Below, piece by piece: positions 25,423 to 35,000 of a stretch of 37,504 nucleotides of DNA (position 1 is the stretch's first letter; the number at the start of each line of letters is the position of its first letter). The DNA lies in NCBI GenBank assembly GCA_947462925.1, contig CANHQP010000035.1, positions 1-37,504 of the forward strand, read 5' to 3'. The notes beneath the pieces are model-generated. The model was not told the DNA's origin, did not search any database, and saw only the letters and a list, made by a program, of their open reading frames with translations. The position numbers and the translations under genes are program-made. This DNA is from Flavobacteriia bacterium (GTDB taxonomy: Bacteria; Bacteroidota; Bacteroidia; Flavobacteriales_D; Crocinitomicaceae).

Positions 25423-26236
25423 GTGCTCTATTATCGGCACTTTTCTAACTTTGTTTTTGGTTTCTTGTTCTAAAAAACTGGTTATCATCAACCCAGAAAA
25501 ATTAGACAGAAAAAAAACACCAGAATTGGTTCATACTTTGGACAGTCTGTTTTTATTACGCCCAACATTTTTCTATTCTAAAATATCTACTCAATTTCAA
25601 GACACCACTCAAAATGTTTCTTTCAAAACATCAATCAGAATGGTGAAAGACAGCGCAACAAATGCTTTGATAACCTACGCTGCAATTCCGATTTTCAACA
25701 CCATGTTGACCAAAGATTCTCTTACCATTTTGAATAAACGAAGTAAATGTTATTCCAAGTCAAAACTTTCCGCACTGAAAGATAATTTTGGTTATGATTT
25801 TGAATACAAAAACATCGAAGAAATAATTCTTGGTTTACCTATTGCATACGACACCAATCAAAAGTACTTTCAAATCCACGATCCTTTCAATTACATTCTT
25901 TCATCGCATCGTAAAAAAGAAATCAAACGCAATGATCGACCACGACCAAATCGCAGAAACGAAACGAATGATATTATTATCAAGTATTTTTTAACTCCCG
26001 ATGCGAAAGGTTTGAGAAAAATGGAAATTGAAAGTCCAGACGATTCCACCAAAATTTTTGTGGATTATATTTCGAGAGAAATGGTTGACAATTTCAACAT
26101 TCCGAAAGAGGTTACGGTGAATGTAAAAACACCAAGAAATAACATTTTGGTGAATCTTACTTACGAGAAAATTGAAATAAATCAACCGCAACCTTTGTTT
26201 CTGGTAATCCCCGAAAATTATGAAATTTGTGAGTAA
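25406..26236 (+). CDS. DUF4292-like lipoprotein
   Basis: A protein of 276 residues from the ATG at 25406. An earlier in-frame ATG (25388) is possible but would overlap the TPR gene further. The lipoprotein signal ends in LFLVSC. The mature part contains strands such as VSFKTSIRMVKDSATNALI, PIFNTMLTKDSLTILNKRSK and IDRPR-rich loops. These fit DUF4292, an outer-membrane lipoprotein family of Bacteroidota with a possible LolB-like fold (inference). It sits between the TPR lipoprotein and the EnvC-like gene with 17-nt overlaps on both sides, a strong sign of co-translation. Confidence 0.65.
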   Translation: MSQNIRCSIIGTFLTLFLVSCSKKLVIINPEKLDRKKTPELVHTLDSLFLLRPTFFYSKISTQFQDTTQNVSFKTSIRMVKDSATNALITYAAIPIFNTMLTKDSLTILNKRSKCYSKSKLSALKDNFGYDFEYKNIEEIILGLPIAYDTNQKYFQIHDPFNYILSSHRKKEIKRNDRPRPNRRNETNDIIIKYFLTPDAKGLRKMEIESPDDSTKIFVDYISREMVDNFNIPKEVTVNVKTPRNNILVNLTYEKIEINQPQPLFLVIPENYEICE

Positions 26237-27533
26237 AATATTGGTCTTTTTATTTGTTTTCAGTGTTGGTTTTTCACACGCGCAAAAAAACAGCGATAAA
26301 TTACGCAAAGAACAAGAACGCCTTGAAAAAAACATTAACAATACCAAATCTCTTTTAAACAAAGCAAAAAGTTCTACGCAAGCTTCATTGAATGAACTGA
26401 AATTAATTGACAATCAAGTTAAATCACGCGAAGAATTGTTGTTGAATTTTGACAATCAAATCCGTGGCGCAGAATTAAAAATTGAGCAAAAAGACCAACA
26501 AATCATTGATTTAGAAAAGAAGCTCAAAAAACTCAAAGAACAATACAAAAAACTGATTATTTACGCTTACAAACACCGAAGTAGAGAAGGTAAAATGATG
26601 TATATTTTCTCAGCATCGACTTATTTTGAAGCCCTGAAAAGGAATAAATACTTAGAAAAAATTGCAGAGATTCAGAAAAAACAAAAACTCATTATTCTTC
26701 AACACCAAGGTTTAATTACCAATGAGAAAAAATCTCTAGAAACAGAAAAAGAAAGAAAAATTCGCGTTGCTGAAGAGAAAAGAAAAGAAAAAGAGGCGAT
26801 GCTGAAAGACAAAGTTGTCCAACTGAAAACACTCAACAAATTAAAAGGTGAAGAATCTGTTTTAATGGCGAATTTGAAAAAAGAAGAAAATAAAAAAGCC
26901 ATTTTAAAACAAAAAATCAAAGAAGCAATCGATGCTGAAATAGCTGCGGCTGAAAAAGCGCGCAAGGAAAAAGAACGCAAAGAGAAAAAAGCAGAAGAAG
27001 CCAAAAACGCTAAAAAAACCAGTTCTAGTGGGTCTTCAACAACGACTACACCAAAAGAAGTTGAAAAGAAAACGGTTACAATCTCGGAAACGAAAGAATT
27101 AGCACTCAACAAAGGTTTTGAAAACAACAAAGGAAGACTTTTGTGGCCTGTTGCTTCTGGCTCCATTACTGAAGGTTATGGAAAACATGCGCATCCGACG
27201 CTTCCTAACGTCACAACAAACAATAATGGAATTGATATAAGCGCACCAAAATCAGCGCAAGTACGTGCAGTGTATGAAGGAGAAGTGACCAGCGTTTTAT
27301 CGATTCCTGGCGCAGGAAAAGTGGTGATTATCAAACACGGAAATTACAGAACGGTTTACAGCAATTTGCAAGAAGCGTATGTCAGTGTCGGTTCAAAAGT
27401 CAGCACAAAACAGTCTATTGGTTCATTGTTAGCTATTGAAGGTGAATCTCTTTCTGTGGCGCACTTTGAAATTCACTTGGTTGAAGAAGGACAAGTCGTT
27501 AGAATCAATCCAAGTTTATGGATTGCACATTAA
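26220..27533 (+). CDS. EnvC-like coiled-coil protein with degenerate M23 domain
   Basis: A 437-residue protein with a signal peptide (MKFVSKILVFLFVFSVGFSH). A long charged coiled coil follows at about residues 25-255, then a low-complexity Ser/Thr linker (SSSGSSTTTTPKE) and a C-terminal LytM/M23 fold (about 305-437). The metal-site motif reads NNGID with N335 where the family has His, D339 kept. The HxH motif reads V413-A-H415, so only the second His remains. It therefore looks catalytically dead, like E. coli EnvC, and probably activates amidases during septal peptidoglycan splitting, working with FtsEX. It overlaps the upstream gene by 17 nt, ends the dut operon and converges on maf 7 bp downstream. 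Confidence 0.8.
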   Translation: MKFVSKILVFLFVFSVGFSHAQKNSDKLRKEQERLEKNINNTKSLLNKAKSSTQASLNELKLIDNQVKSREELLLNFDNQIRGAELKIEQKDQQIIDLEKKLKKLKEQYKKLIIYAYKHRSREGKMMYIFSASTYFEALKRNKYLEKIAEIQKKQKLIILQHQGLITNEKKSLETEKERKIRVAEEKRKEKEAMLKDKVVQLKTLNKLKGEESVLMANLKKEENKKAILKQKIKEAIDAEIAAAEKARKEKERKEKKAEEAKNAKKTSSSGSSTTTTPKEVEKKTVTISETKELALNKGFENNKGRLLWPVASGSITEGYGKHAHPTLPNVTTNNNGIDISAPKSAQVRAVYEGEVTSVLSIPGAGKVVIIKHGNYRTVYSNLQEAYVSVGSKVSTKQSIGSLLAIEGESLSVAHFEIHLVEEGQVVRINPSLWIAH

Positions 27534-27540
27534 GATTTTC

Positions 27541-28119
27541 TTAAAATTTATTAAGCGCATCCCAAAGTTCGGCAACAGGCAAACCAACGACGTTGAAATA
27601 AGATCCTTCAATTCGTTCGATTCCTACAAAACCTATCCATTCTTGAATTCCGTATGCTCCAGCCTTATCAAAAGGTTTATAATTTTCAATATAAAAGGAT
27701 ATCATTTCATCGGTCAAAGGCTTGAAAAAAACGTTTGTTGAAACTGAAAAAGAAACACTTTTTTCCAAGCTTTTTAAATGCACGCCAGTGATTACTTCAT
27801 GACTCTTTCCTGCCAATTTTTGCAACATTTCTTTGGCATTTTCTGGAGAAGTTGGTTTACCTAAAATTTCATTTTCAAGCAAAACAATGGTGTCAGAAGT
27901 AATCAATACTTCCCCTTTTTTTAAATCATCTGTTAAAGCATTGGCTTTGATTTCAGCCAAAAAAACAGGGACATCTTTAAAGGGAATTGTTGCTGGAAAA
28001 TCTTCGTCAGTATCTTTGGTTCTAACTTCAAAATCAAAACCCATTCCCGCCAACAATTCTTGTCGCCGCGGAGATTTGGAACCCAATACTAATTGGAAAC
28101 CTAAATTATGTTTTTCCAT
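27541..28119 (-). CDS. maf: Maf-family nucleotide pyrophosphatase
   Basis: A 192-residue Maf/YhdE-type house-cleaning enzyme that hydrolyses dTTP, UTP or modified nucleotides to monophosphates. Visible motifs are the phosphate-binding LGSKSPRRQELL at the N-terminus and SDTIVLLENEILGKP with the conserved Asp. A later VSTNVFFKPLT and KAGAYGIQEW complete the fold. Length is normal. It starts 3 nt after the ferritin stop and is co-transcribed with it. It converges with the EnvC-like gene. Confidence 0.92.
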   Translation of the reverse strand: MEKHNLGFQLVLGSKSPRRQELLAGMGFDFEVRTKDTDEDFPATIPFKDVPVFLAEIKANALTDDLKKGEVLITSDTIVLLENEILGKPTSPENAKEMLQKLAGKSHEVITGVHLKSLEKSVSFSVSTNVFFKPLTDEMISFYIENYKPFDKAGAYGIQEWIGFVGIERIEGSYFNVVGLPVAELWDALNKF

Positions 28120-28122
28120 GAA

Positions 28123-28644
28123 TTATTTTACTGGAGCAGTCGAAGCCATGTTTGGTGTAATCGCAGAATTTTCTAAATCACGGTCAAACATGTACATACC
28201 TCCTTTGTCTCCACCAATCAGTTTCAATTTATCCAAAATGGTGCGCGCTTGTGCTTCTTCTTCTAATTGTTCAGCAACATACCATTGAACGAAATTGTGT
28301 GTTGTGTAATCTTTTTCTTGTAAACAAATATCAACCAAATTGTTGATGCTTTCTGTTACAGCGATTTCATGACTCAATAAAGATTCAAAAACACTTTCTA
28401 AGTTGTTAAATTCAACTGGTGGTTGCTCGATAAAAGGAATGATCGCTTTTCCGCCACGCTCATTGATGAAGCGAACCAATTTCAACATGTGAAAACGCTC
28501 TTCATCCGATTGACCGTATAAAAATTGCGCCGTTCCATTTAATCCTTGATTTTCAGACCAAGAAGCCATTGCTAAATAATATTGTGATGATGAGCTTTCT
28601 TTCAAAACTTGCTCATTCAATGCTGCTTCAACTCTTGCGTTCAT
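28123..28644 (-). CDS. Bacterial ferritin (FtnA type, non-haem)
   Basis: A 173-residue four-helix bundle protein that stores iron as a ferrihydrite core. Ferroxidase-centre residues are recognisable: Glu16 in KESSSSQYYLAM, Glu49 and His52 in SDEERFHMLKL, a later Glu in VTESINNL and Gln in EQLEEEAQAR. No signal peptide is present, so it is cytosolic. A perfect -7 element (TAACTTTG) lies 17 bp upstream, and an AAAAGGA sequence just before the ATG is an unusually good Shine-Dalgarno for Bacteroidota. Maf follows in the same unit. Regulation by iron is expected but no Fur box is identified. Confidence 0.93.
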   Translation of the reverse strand: MNARVEAALNEQVLKESSSSQYYLAMASWSENQGLNGTAQFLYGQSDEERFHMLKLVRFINERGGKAIIPFIEQPPVEFNNLESVFESLLSHEIAVTESINNLVDICLQEKDYTTHNFVQWYVAEQLEEEAQARTILDKLKLIGGDKGGMYMFDRDLENSAITPNMASTAPVK

Positions 28645-28650
28645 AATAAT

Positions 28651-28668
28651 TCCTTTTGTACAAAGTTA
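28651..28668 (-). promoter_or_regulatory. Ferritin -7 element and Shine-Dalgarno
   Basis: On the minus strand TAACTTTG (plus 28661-28668) is a perfect TAnnTTTG, and AAAAGGA (about 28651-28657) follows before the ATG at 28644. No TTG is seen at 19 bp upstream. The 226-bp gap up to the regulator gene holds nothing else recognisable. Confidence 0.5.
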
Positions 28669-28870
28669 AAACAAAATTTGTTTGGAAATGTTTTTAAACT
28701 GATTTCAATTTTCTAGTAAAACAGAACGTAAAAGTGAGTCTATCCTGGTAAAAACTGAAACAACTAAATCAGCAAATCTAATTTCTGTTGAAAACAACTT
28801 CAATAGAAAGAATTTGTTTTTAATTGCCTCCAACCAAACTAACTGCTTTTTCAACAATTGGCAGGGAAAA

Positions 28871-29638
28871 TTAGATTTTTTTAATCACTGCGAGAAAATT
28901 CAATTTTTTAGCTCGAGATACAGGAACAATTTGATTATTTAAGAGTGTTACATGGCCTCCTTCTCCACGGACATATTCTCTAATGTAGTTAAGGTTTACA
29001 AGGTGTGAGTGATGAACTCTAAAAAAATCTTTAATATTTAGAATTTGTTCACACTCTTTTAATGTTTTTGAAACTACAATCTTCTTACCATTAAGCAGGT
29101 GAAATACTGTATATGTATTGTCGGCTTCACACTGAATGACATCCTCCTCATTGACAAAAAGATATCCGTGCAAGGTTGGTAAACCTACTCTAGAAGAGGT
29201 TACTGGAATTTCTTTTGAATTGATAAGATGTAGGAGTTTGTGATTAAAAGTCTCGAGGTTTGCATTTCTTTTCGTAGCGAACCTTTCCAAGGCCTCTTTG
29301 AGTTCATTTTGTTGGACAGGTTTGAGAATAAAATCAAGAGCAGAATTGCGGATTGCCTGAATAGCATATCTATCATACGCCGTAACAAAAATCACCTCAA
29401 ATAGTAACCGTTCGGGGGGAATTAATTTAAGAAGGTCAAACCCCGTTTTTTCAGGCATCTCAACATCGAGGAAGACAAGGTCAATTTGCTCATTCATTAG
29501 GATTTCAATTGCCCCCTTAACATTGTTGACCTCAAAAATTGAATCAATCTGATTGGAAATCGTACTTAATTGGTTTCGTAAATTTTCTCTGTGTATTTCC
29601 AGGTCATCGACAATTAAGATGGAATATAATTTATTCAT
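28871..29638 (-). CDS. LytTR-family response regulator
   Basis: A 255-residue regulator. The N-terminal receiver (residues 1-120) has the acidic pair in ILIVDDLE, the phosphoacceptor Asp in LVFLDVEMP, and the conserved Thr and Lys in FVTAYDRY and FILKPVQ. The C-terminal LytTR DNA-binding domain (about 155-255) shows VIQCEADNTYTVFHLLNGK and FFRVHHSHLVNLNYI. LytTR domains bind direct repeats near promoters through beta strands. Its cognate kinase is encoded immediately upstream (stop and start are 2 nt apart). A probable target is the divergent region 31546-32096, but no convincing pair of LytTR boxes was found by eye. Confidence 0.92.
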   Translation of the reverse strand: MNKLYSILIVDDLEIHRENLRNQLSTISNQIDSIFEVNNVKGAIEILMNEQIDLVFLDVEMPEKTGFDLLKLIPPERLLFEVIFVTAYDRYAIQAIRNSALDFILKPVQQNELKEALERFATKRNANLETFNHKLLHLINSKEIPVTSSRVGLPTLHGYLFVNEEDVIQCEADNTYTVFHLLNGKKIVVSKTLKECEQILNIKDFFRVHHSHLVNLNYIREYVRGEGGHVTLLNNQIVPVSRAKKLNFLAVIKKI

Positions 29639-29640
29639 TA

Positions 29641-31545
29641 TTATTTAGGAATTAAGATTGTTACAATTGTGCCTCCATTGGATGCGTTTGAAAATGACAA
29701 TACTGCCGTGTCAATTCGGTCAGCATTAAATATGGCTAGACGCTCGAGAATTATCTTAGTGCCTTCCCCGATTTTAGATGGCAGATCCTTATTAAGCTCA
29801 ATACCATTTCCATTATCTGTAATTCGAATAAGAAGTTTAGAACAAACATCTATGGAATATGAGATAGATATTTTGCCATCTATTTTGGAATGAATTCCAT
29901 GCTTAATTGCATTTTCTATGAAGGGCTGCACCAACATAGGTGGAATTTGAATTGTTTCGGGAGAAATGTCATTACTTAATTTGATCTCATAGTTGAATTT
30001 ATTTGAATGATTTACTTGCTCAATCGCCAAATATGTTCTGAGATTTTGAATATCTTCTTCCAATGAGATCCTTTCCTCACGACTATAAATCAGCGTATTC
30101 CTCATCAACAAAGAAAAATTATCAATAATACCTATTGATTTTTCTGTATCTTTTCGATTAAGGAAGAGCTTCACGGACACCAGCGTGTTTGCGATAAAAT
30201 GTGAATTTATTTGGGCGTTTAACGCGCTTATTGCTGCCAAGGCAATACGTTTTTCAAGAACTAGTCGATTGCGCTTGTTAGCAGTTCGGAAATAAGAGTA
30301 AGATGAGTAGATCAGTATGATAAAAAGAATGATCGAAAAGATCATGTAGTTCTGTTGTCTTCTAATTCGGAGTTCTGAAATCTCCTTGTCTCTTTCAAGT
30401 AACTGTATTTTTTTATCCCCTTTAAATGATTCAAATTGTTTTTCAAGTGCTATAAATTCTCTTGTTTTAGTTTCATTCGTGATGGAGTCTTTGAGGGTAA
30501 AACTAGCAGTACTAAAATACAATGCGTCTTTAAAATTACCCACTTCTTCATACAATTTTGATAAACTCAAGTAGCAATTACTGAGTTCAGGTAATGATCC
30601 CGAACGCTTTTGAAGTTTAATTGCCTCTAGAAGCAACTTTTCGCTTTGGGGGTAGTTTTTCCTTTTACGATAAATATCACCCAAGGCTTGAAGAGACATG
30701 CCAACGTAGTAATCATTGCCAAGTTCCGAACTTATTTTTTTTGTAATTTGAAAGTAAAATATCGCTTTATCAAAATTGGTGTTTTCGGAAGAATAGATAG
30801 TTCCTAAATTAAATGCAGTAACCGCTGTAGATAATGACGTATTTAACTTTGATTTAATTTGGTATGATTTGATAAAATATTCTTTTGCTTTTTCGATGTC
30901 ATTTTGTTTATTAAAATAGAATTTGCCGTAATTGTTATAAACATCAGCAATGGATAATTGGTCACCATGTTTTTTATAGATTTTAAGTGCCTTAAAGAGG
31001 TATTTTTCTACGTTTGAATTCTGATTTTCCTCTTCGTAAACGGAAGATATGTTTGAATAAACGTCGGCGATTTCAATTGAGTTGTTCAACTTCAAAGAAA
31101 TAAGCGCTTCCTCTGCCTGTAAAAGATGTTTTAAGGCCATCGTTTGATTACCAATAAAATTGTAGGCAATACCTAATTTATTATCTATTCGTGCCACATC
31201 TTTTGGAGTACTAAGTCTTGAAAACTCTTGTTTTGCTATCAGATGGTGTTTTATTGCCTCGCTTAGCAAACCTTTGTCAAAATACAGACTTCCAATAAGT
31301 TCCATACAAGCGGCTTCATTTCTTTTACAATTATTTCTATTTGAAAAGTTTCGAAGATTTTGAGTTGCAGCAATGAGTTCATCTGAGTTAATGCCTTTTC
31401 CTCGTTTTGCTTGTAAAGTTTTCAAATGTTCAGTAGCTATAGAACATTGATTGTCATCTCTTGTTACTGATGCAAAACTAAATTGATTACAGACAAGGAT
31501 CAGTATAAATAGTTTTTTCAGTATGTGTTGCCATGCACAGATCAT
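29641..31545 (-). CDS. LytS-type sensor histidine kinase with TPR sensor region
   Basis: A 634-residue kinase with a signal-like N-terminus (residues about 8-26). A TPR-like helical region follows (about residues 65-355; RLSTPKDVARIDNKLGIAYN, KAKEYFIKSYQIKSK). Next are a predicted coiled coil, one transmembrane helix (about 397-417; YMIFSIILFIILIYSSYSYF) and a cytoplasmic His_kinase/HATPase_c pair. The phosphoacceptor His is in NSHFIANTL, a divergence from the family NPHFLFNTL. The N-box is QPFIENAIKHG and the G-box DNGNGI. TPRs facing the periplasm probably sense a protein or envelope state. It precedes the LytTR regulator and is divergent from a giant surface-protein gene. Confidence 0.9.
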   Translation of the reverse strand: MICAWQHILKKLFILILVCNQFSFASVTRDDNQCSIATEHLKTLQAKRGKGINSDELIAATQNLRNFSNRNNCKRNEAACMELIGSLYFDKGLLSEAIKHHLIAKQEFSRLSTPKDVARIDNKLGIAYNFIGNQTMALKHLLQAEEALISLKLNNSIEIADVYSNISSVYEEENQNSNVEKYLFKALKIYKKHGDQLSIADVYNNYGKFYFNKQNDIEKAKEYFIKSYQIKSKLNTSLSTAVTAFNLGTIYSSENTNFDKAIFYFQITKKISSELGNDYYVGMSLQALGDIYRKRKNYPQSEKLLLEAIKLQKRSGSLPELSNCYLSLSKLYEEVGNFKDALYFSTASFTLKDSITNETKTREFIALEKQFESFKGDKKIQLLERDKEISELRIRRQQNYMIFSIILFIILIYSSYSYFRTANKRNRLVLEKRIALAAISALNAQINSHFIANTLVSVKLFLNRKDTEKSIGIIDNFSLLMRNTLIYSREERISLEEDIQNLRTYLAIEQVNHSNKFNYEIKLSNDISPETIQIPPMLVQPFIENAIKHGIHSKIDGKISISYSIDVCSKLLIRITDNGNGIELNKDLPSKIGEGTKIILERLAIFNADRIDTAVLSFSNASNGGTIVTILIPK

Positions 31546-32096
31546 AATGGAAAATATGATATATTGTAATTTTAAATATACGCAAATCTATATGGATAAA
31601 TTGTCAATTTACTAACTTAAATAAGCTAAACACTAGTTCATGCATGATGTGCCGATCGAATTTAATCTAAATTGCCTTCGAAATTCAAAGCCGTGAACTA
31701 AATTGTGGTATATTGATGGGTTTTGTTGTTTTTCTATGTTCATTGAAGCGAATTAGACCCTCATACAGGTCTCGACAATTCTATCTATTTGAGTTTGCAA
31801 CATCATCTCTTCCAAAAATAAATTGGTTAGCACAAAGGATGGCAGCTAGGATTAAAATTGCGCGACTGTATCTAAAGAAATTCCAATTATTTTTCATGGT
31901 AAGCGTGATAATTTAATGTGATGCTAAATTAAATATAAATAGCAGCGACCAATCGTAAATTACTACCCCAAAGTAACCATACTCTAATTCGTGCTCACAA
32001 TGAAATACTTTCTTGAATACGTTTGTTTTTTAACAATGCTACATCCAGAAATGATACTCCCTTATATGCAATAATGTTTAATCAATTTAAGTAAAT
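31546..32096. other. 551-bp divergent intergenic region
   Basis: No convincing gene is present. A 66-codon frame (ATG 31716 to 31916) has no recognisable family and is probably chance. For the kinase on the minus strand, TAGATTTG (plus 31583-31590) is a perfect -7 element, with a TTG 14 bp further upstream (plus 31605-31607), shorter than the normal spacing. For the beta-helix gene, TACGTTTG (32018-32025) is a perfect -7 element with a leader of about 65 nt. A 10-bp palindrome TCATGCATGA lies at 31638-31647. The length of the gap is unusual for the window and suits shared regulation. Confidence 0.5.
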
Positions 32097-35000
32097 ATGA
32101 ACAGAATTTTAACTAATCTTTTTTCGCGTTTTTTGTCAATTGGTGTGTTTTCAATTTTGGTTTGCTCTGGTAATGGCTTCTCTCAACTGACAGGAAGTAT
32201 TAATGTTGGGAGTGGACAAACATATACGAGTCTTACCAACCCAGGCGGTCTTTTCTCAGCAATAAACACATCTGGTTTGAGCGATAATTTAATAGTGACA
32301 ATCTCTACTGATCTTATTTCTGAAACTGGTTTAGTTACGCTCAATCAGTGGACAACGGGGGCTGCTTATACAATAATGATAAAGCCGGCAGGTCAGAGAA
32401 TGATCTCAGGAACACTTTCGGGAGGGGCATTGATTCATTTCAATGGTGCGGATAATGTTGTCGTTGATGGACTAAATGATGGACTAAATTCTCTTACCGT
32501 TACGAATTATAGCACTGACCTCTCAGATTTCACCTCTACAATCCGCTTTAGTAACGATGCGACGAATAATACGATCAAGAATTGCGTAGTACTTGGTTCG
32601 TCCCGATTCACACAAACAGGTACAATCTTGTTATCTAACGGTATTTCCAGTGGAAATGATGGGAATATTCTAATGAACAATGCTATTGGTGCGTCATCCC
32701 CTGGAGCTGAACCAACGAATGCAATTACTTCAAAAGGAACTTCTGTATCCGTTTCTAATGACAACATTCAAGTTACAGGGAATCATGTTTATAATTGGTT
32801 CAATAGTGGTGCCGGTGGTGCAAACGCTATCAATATTCCCAGCGAAGGCTCCTCGGGTTGGATCATCTCTGGGAATCGGTTTTTCCAAACAACGGCGAAA
32901 ACGTTTGCATCACGCATGCCTATGCGAGCAATTTTTATAAATACACCCAATGGTGGAAATTACACTATCGCCAATAACATAATTGGTTACTCTTCAGCCT
33001 CCGAAACGGGAATGCTTACATTGACCAATACCTACAATTCCAGTGTATCCACGAATTACAGTGGCACCTTTCATGCAATCGATGTACAAGTTTCAAATAG
33101 TGCTTCATCGGTCATTCAAGGGAATACGGTGAATAACGTAACCATTACGAGTACTTCCGTGAATGAGAATTTAACCGAAACTAATGGAGGTGTAGCTTTT
33201 GCAGGTATTTTGGTTCGAAACGGGGCTGTGTCGATTGGTGGAGTTAGTCCTTCTCTAGGAAATATGATTGGAAACATGAACAGTATCGCTTCCTCTGGAA
33301 GTGGTATTTATGTTGCAAAAAATGCAGCAGGTTCAACAGATGCTAATGTGTTAGGTATTTGTCTTGCCTCTTCGAGTAATTGTCTGATTCAGAACAACGC
33401 AGTAGGAGCTGTTGGTACGGTTCCAGCTGATCCAACCACATTAGGATGGACAGCCCAATATGGTGGAGGTTTAGGTTACAGAGTATATGCTATACACTTA
33501 TTCGGTGGTACAGGTAATCACTCTGTTCTTTCCAATAGGATTGGAGGAAACGTGCCCGGAAGTATTGCGCTGAATATGCAATCTGCAGTATTTACAGGAT
33601 CCATTACCGGAACAACATTAACGGTCTCTTCCTTAGCTTCAGGAAGCATTTCCGTAGGACAAAAAATATACGCAAATGGAGTTCCAGGAGGAAGAACCAT
33701 TCTTACTTTTGGCACCGGAACCGGCGGCGTGGGTACATACACATTGAATTCGCAGGCCAATAATCCTGCTGCACCTACCACGGTAATGACTTCAGGACAT
33801 GATGCACAAGCAAATCTCTTAGGGATATATGCTGCCCAAAGTTCCGGCGCACTTTCATTAGGGGTAAGTGGATTGGGAAATACAATAAAAAATCTTTCTC
33901 TTGATGCAGTAAACGGCTATCTCTTAGGAATTCAGCATAGTGGTATTGGTGCTGGCAGCCATCAAATGAGTTATAATGATTTGGACAGCCTTCTAATGCC
34001 CCGCGCAACATATAATAATTACTGTTATTTATTAATGACCGCAGGAGCTTCAAACATTGCGGATGTATCTATTAACAATAATTCATTCGGTTCAGAAGTT
34101 TTCTCATCTGGAGGTGCAGGAAATTATTTCGGGATTTATACAGCAGGTTCAGGCCCTTTAAATCAAACAATAAGCAATAACACCTTTGCTAACATGATAA
34201 TTCCTATTTCTCAAATAAATCCTTACGATGTTAACTATGGAGGATTGGTTGCTCTTATTTTTAACAATAACACCATTCCCGCAAATGGTTCTAAAATCAC
34301 ACAGAACAATACTGTCTCTGGTTTGACTATCCCATCTGCAGTTTCATGGAATAGTCCTAGGTTCTATGGTTATTACGACATGGGGACACATCCATCCACT
34401 GCTGTAATTGATATTTCGGGAAATAACTTCTCTAATATTTCACTTGCAACGAGTGGATTTGTTTCTTTTATCCGAAGTAACGGTGTTGGTTCGCCAACCC
34501 AAAATATTTACAACAACGTCATTTCGAATATTACTACAAATGGCTGGGGATCAAAATACATCGACATAAATGGAACGGGAAGCACTGCCGCGACAGCTGC
34601 CAACATCTACAACAACCAGATATTTAACATCAATATACCTAATGGAGCTAATGGTCACAGCATCATTTCATTGGGAAATAAGGTGAATTATGCAAACATC
34701 CATGATAATACGATTAGTGATATTACGATGGCAACTTCTTGGTCTGGAAGTTTGTCAGGTATTTATTATGAGGGGCAAACGAGTACCCTAAATGGAAAGG
34801 TGTACAGAAATATAATAAAAAACCTTAATGCTTCAGGAACTAACGAAGTTACTATACTCGGCATTTATCATGACGGGCCTGGTGGAGCCGATATTTATTC
34901 GAATACGATTAATGGTTTGAAAGCAACTGGGAATGGATCCTATGCATGTGGCATGAGATTAGGAAGCTCCGGAAATTTGAATTTGTACAATAATAAAATT

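Noticed and set aside
31716..31916. Possible 66-residue gene in the divergent gap
   Set aside because: No recognisable family or coding pattern; only the open frame supports it, and it may be chance.
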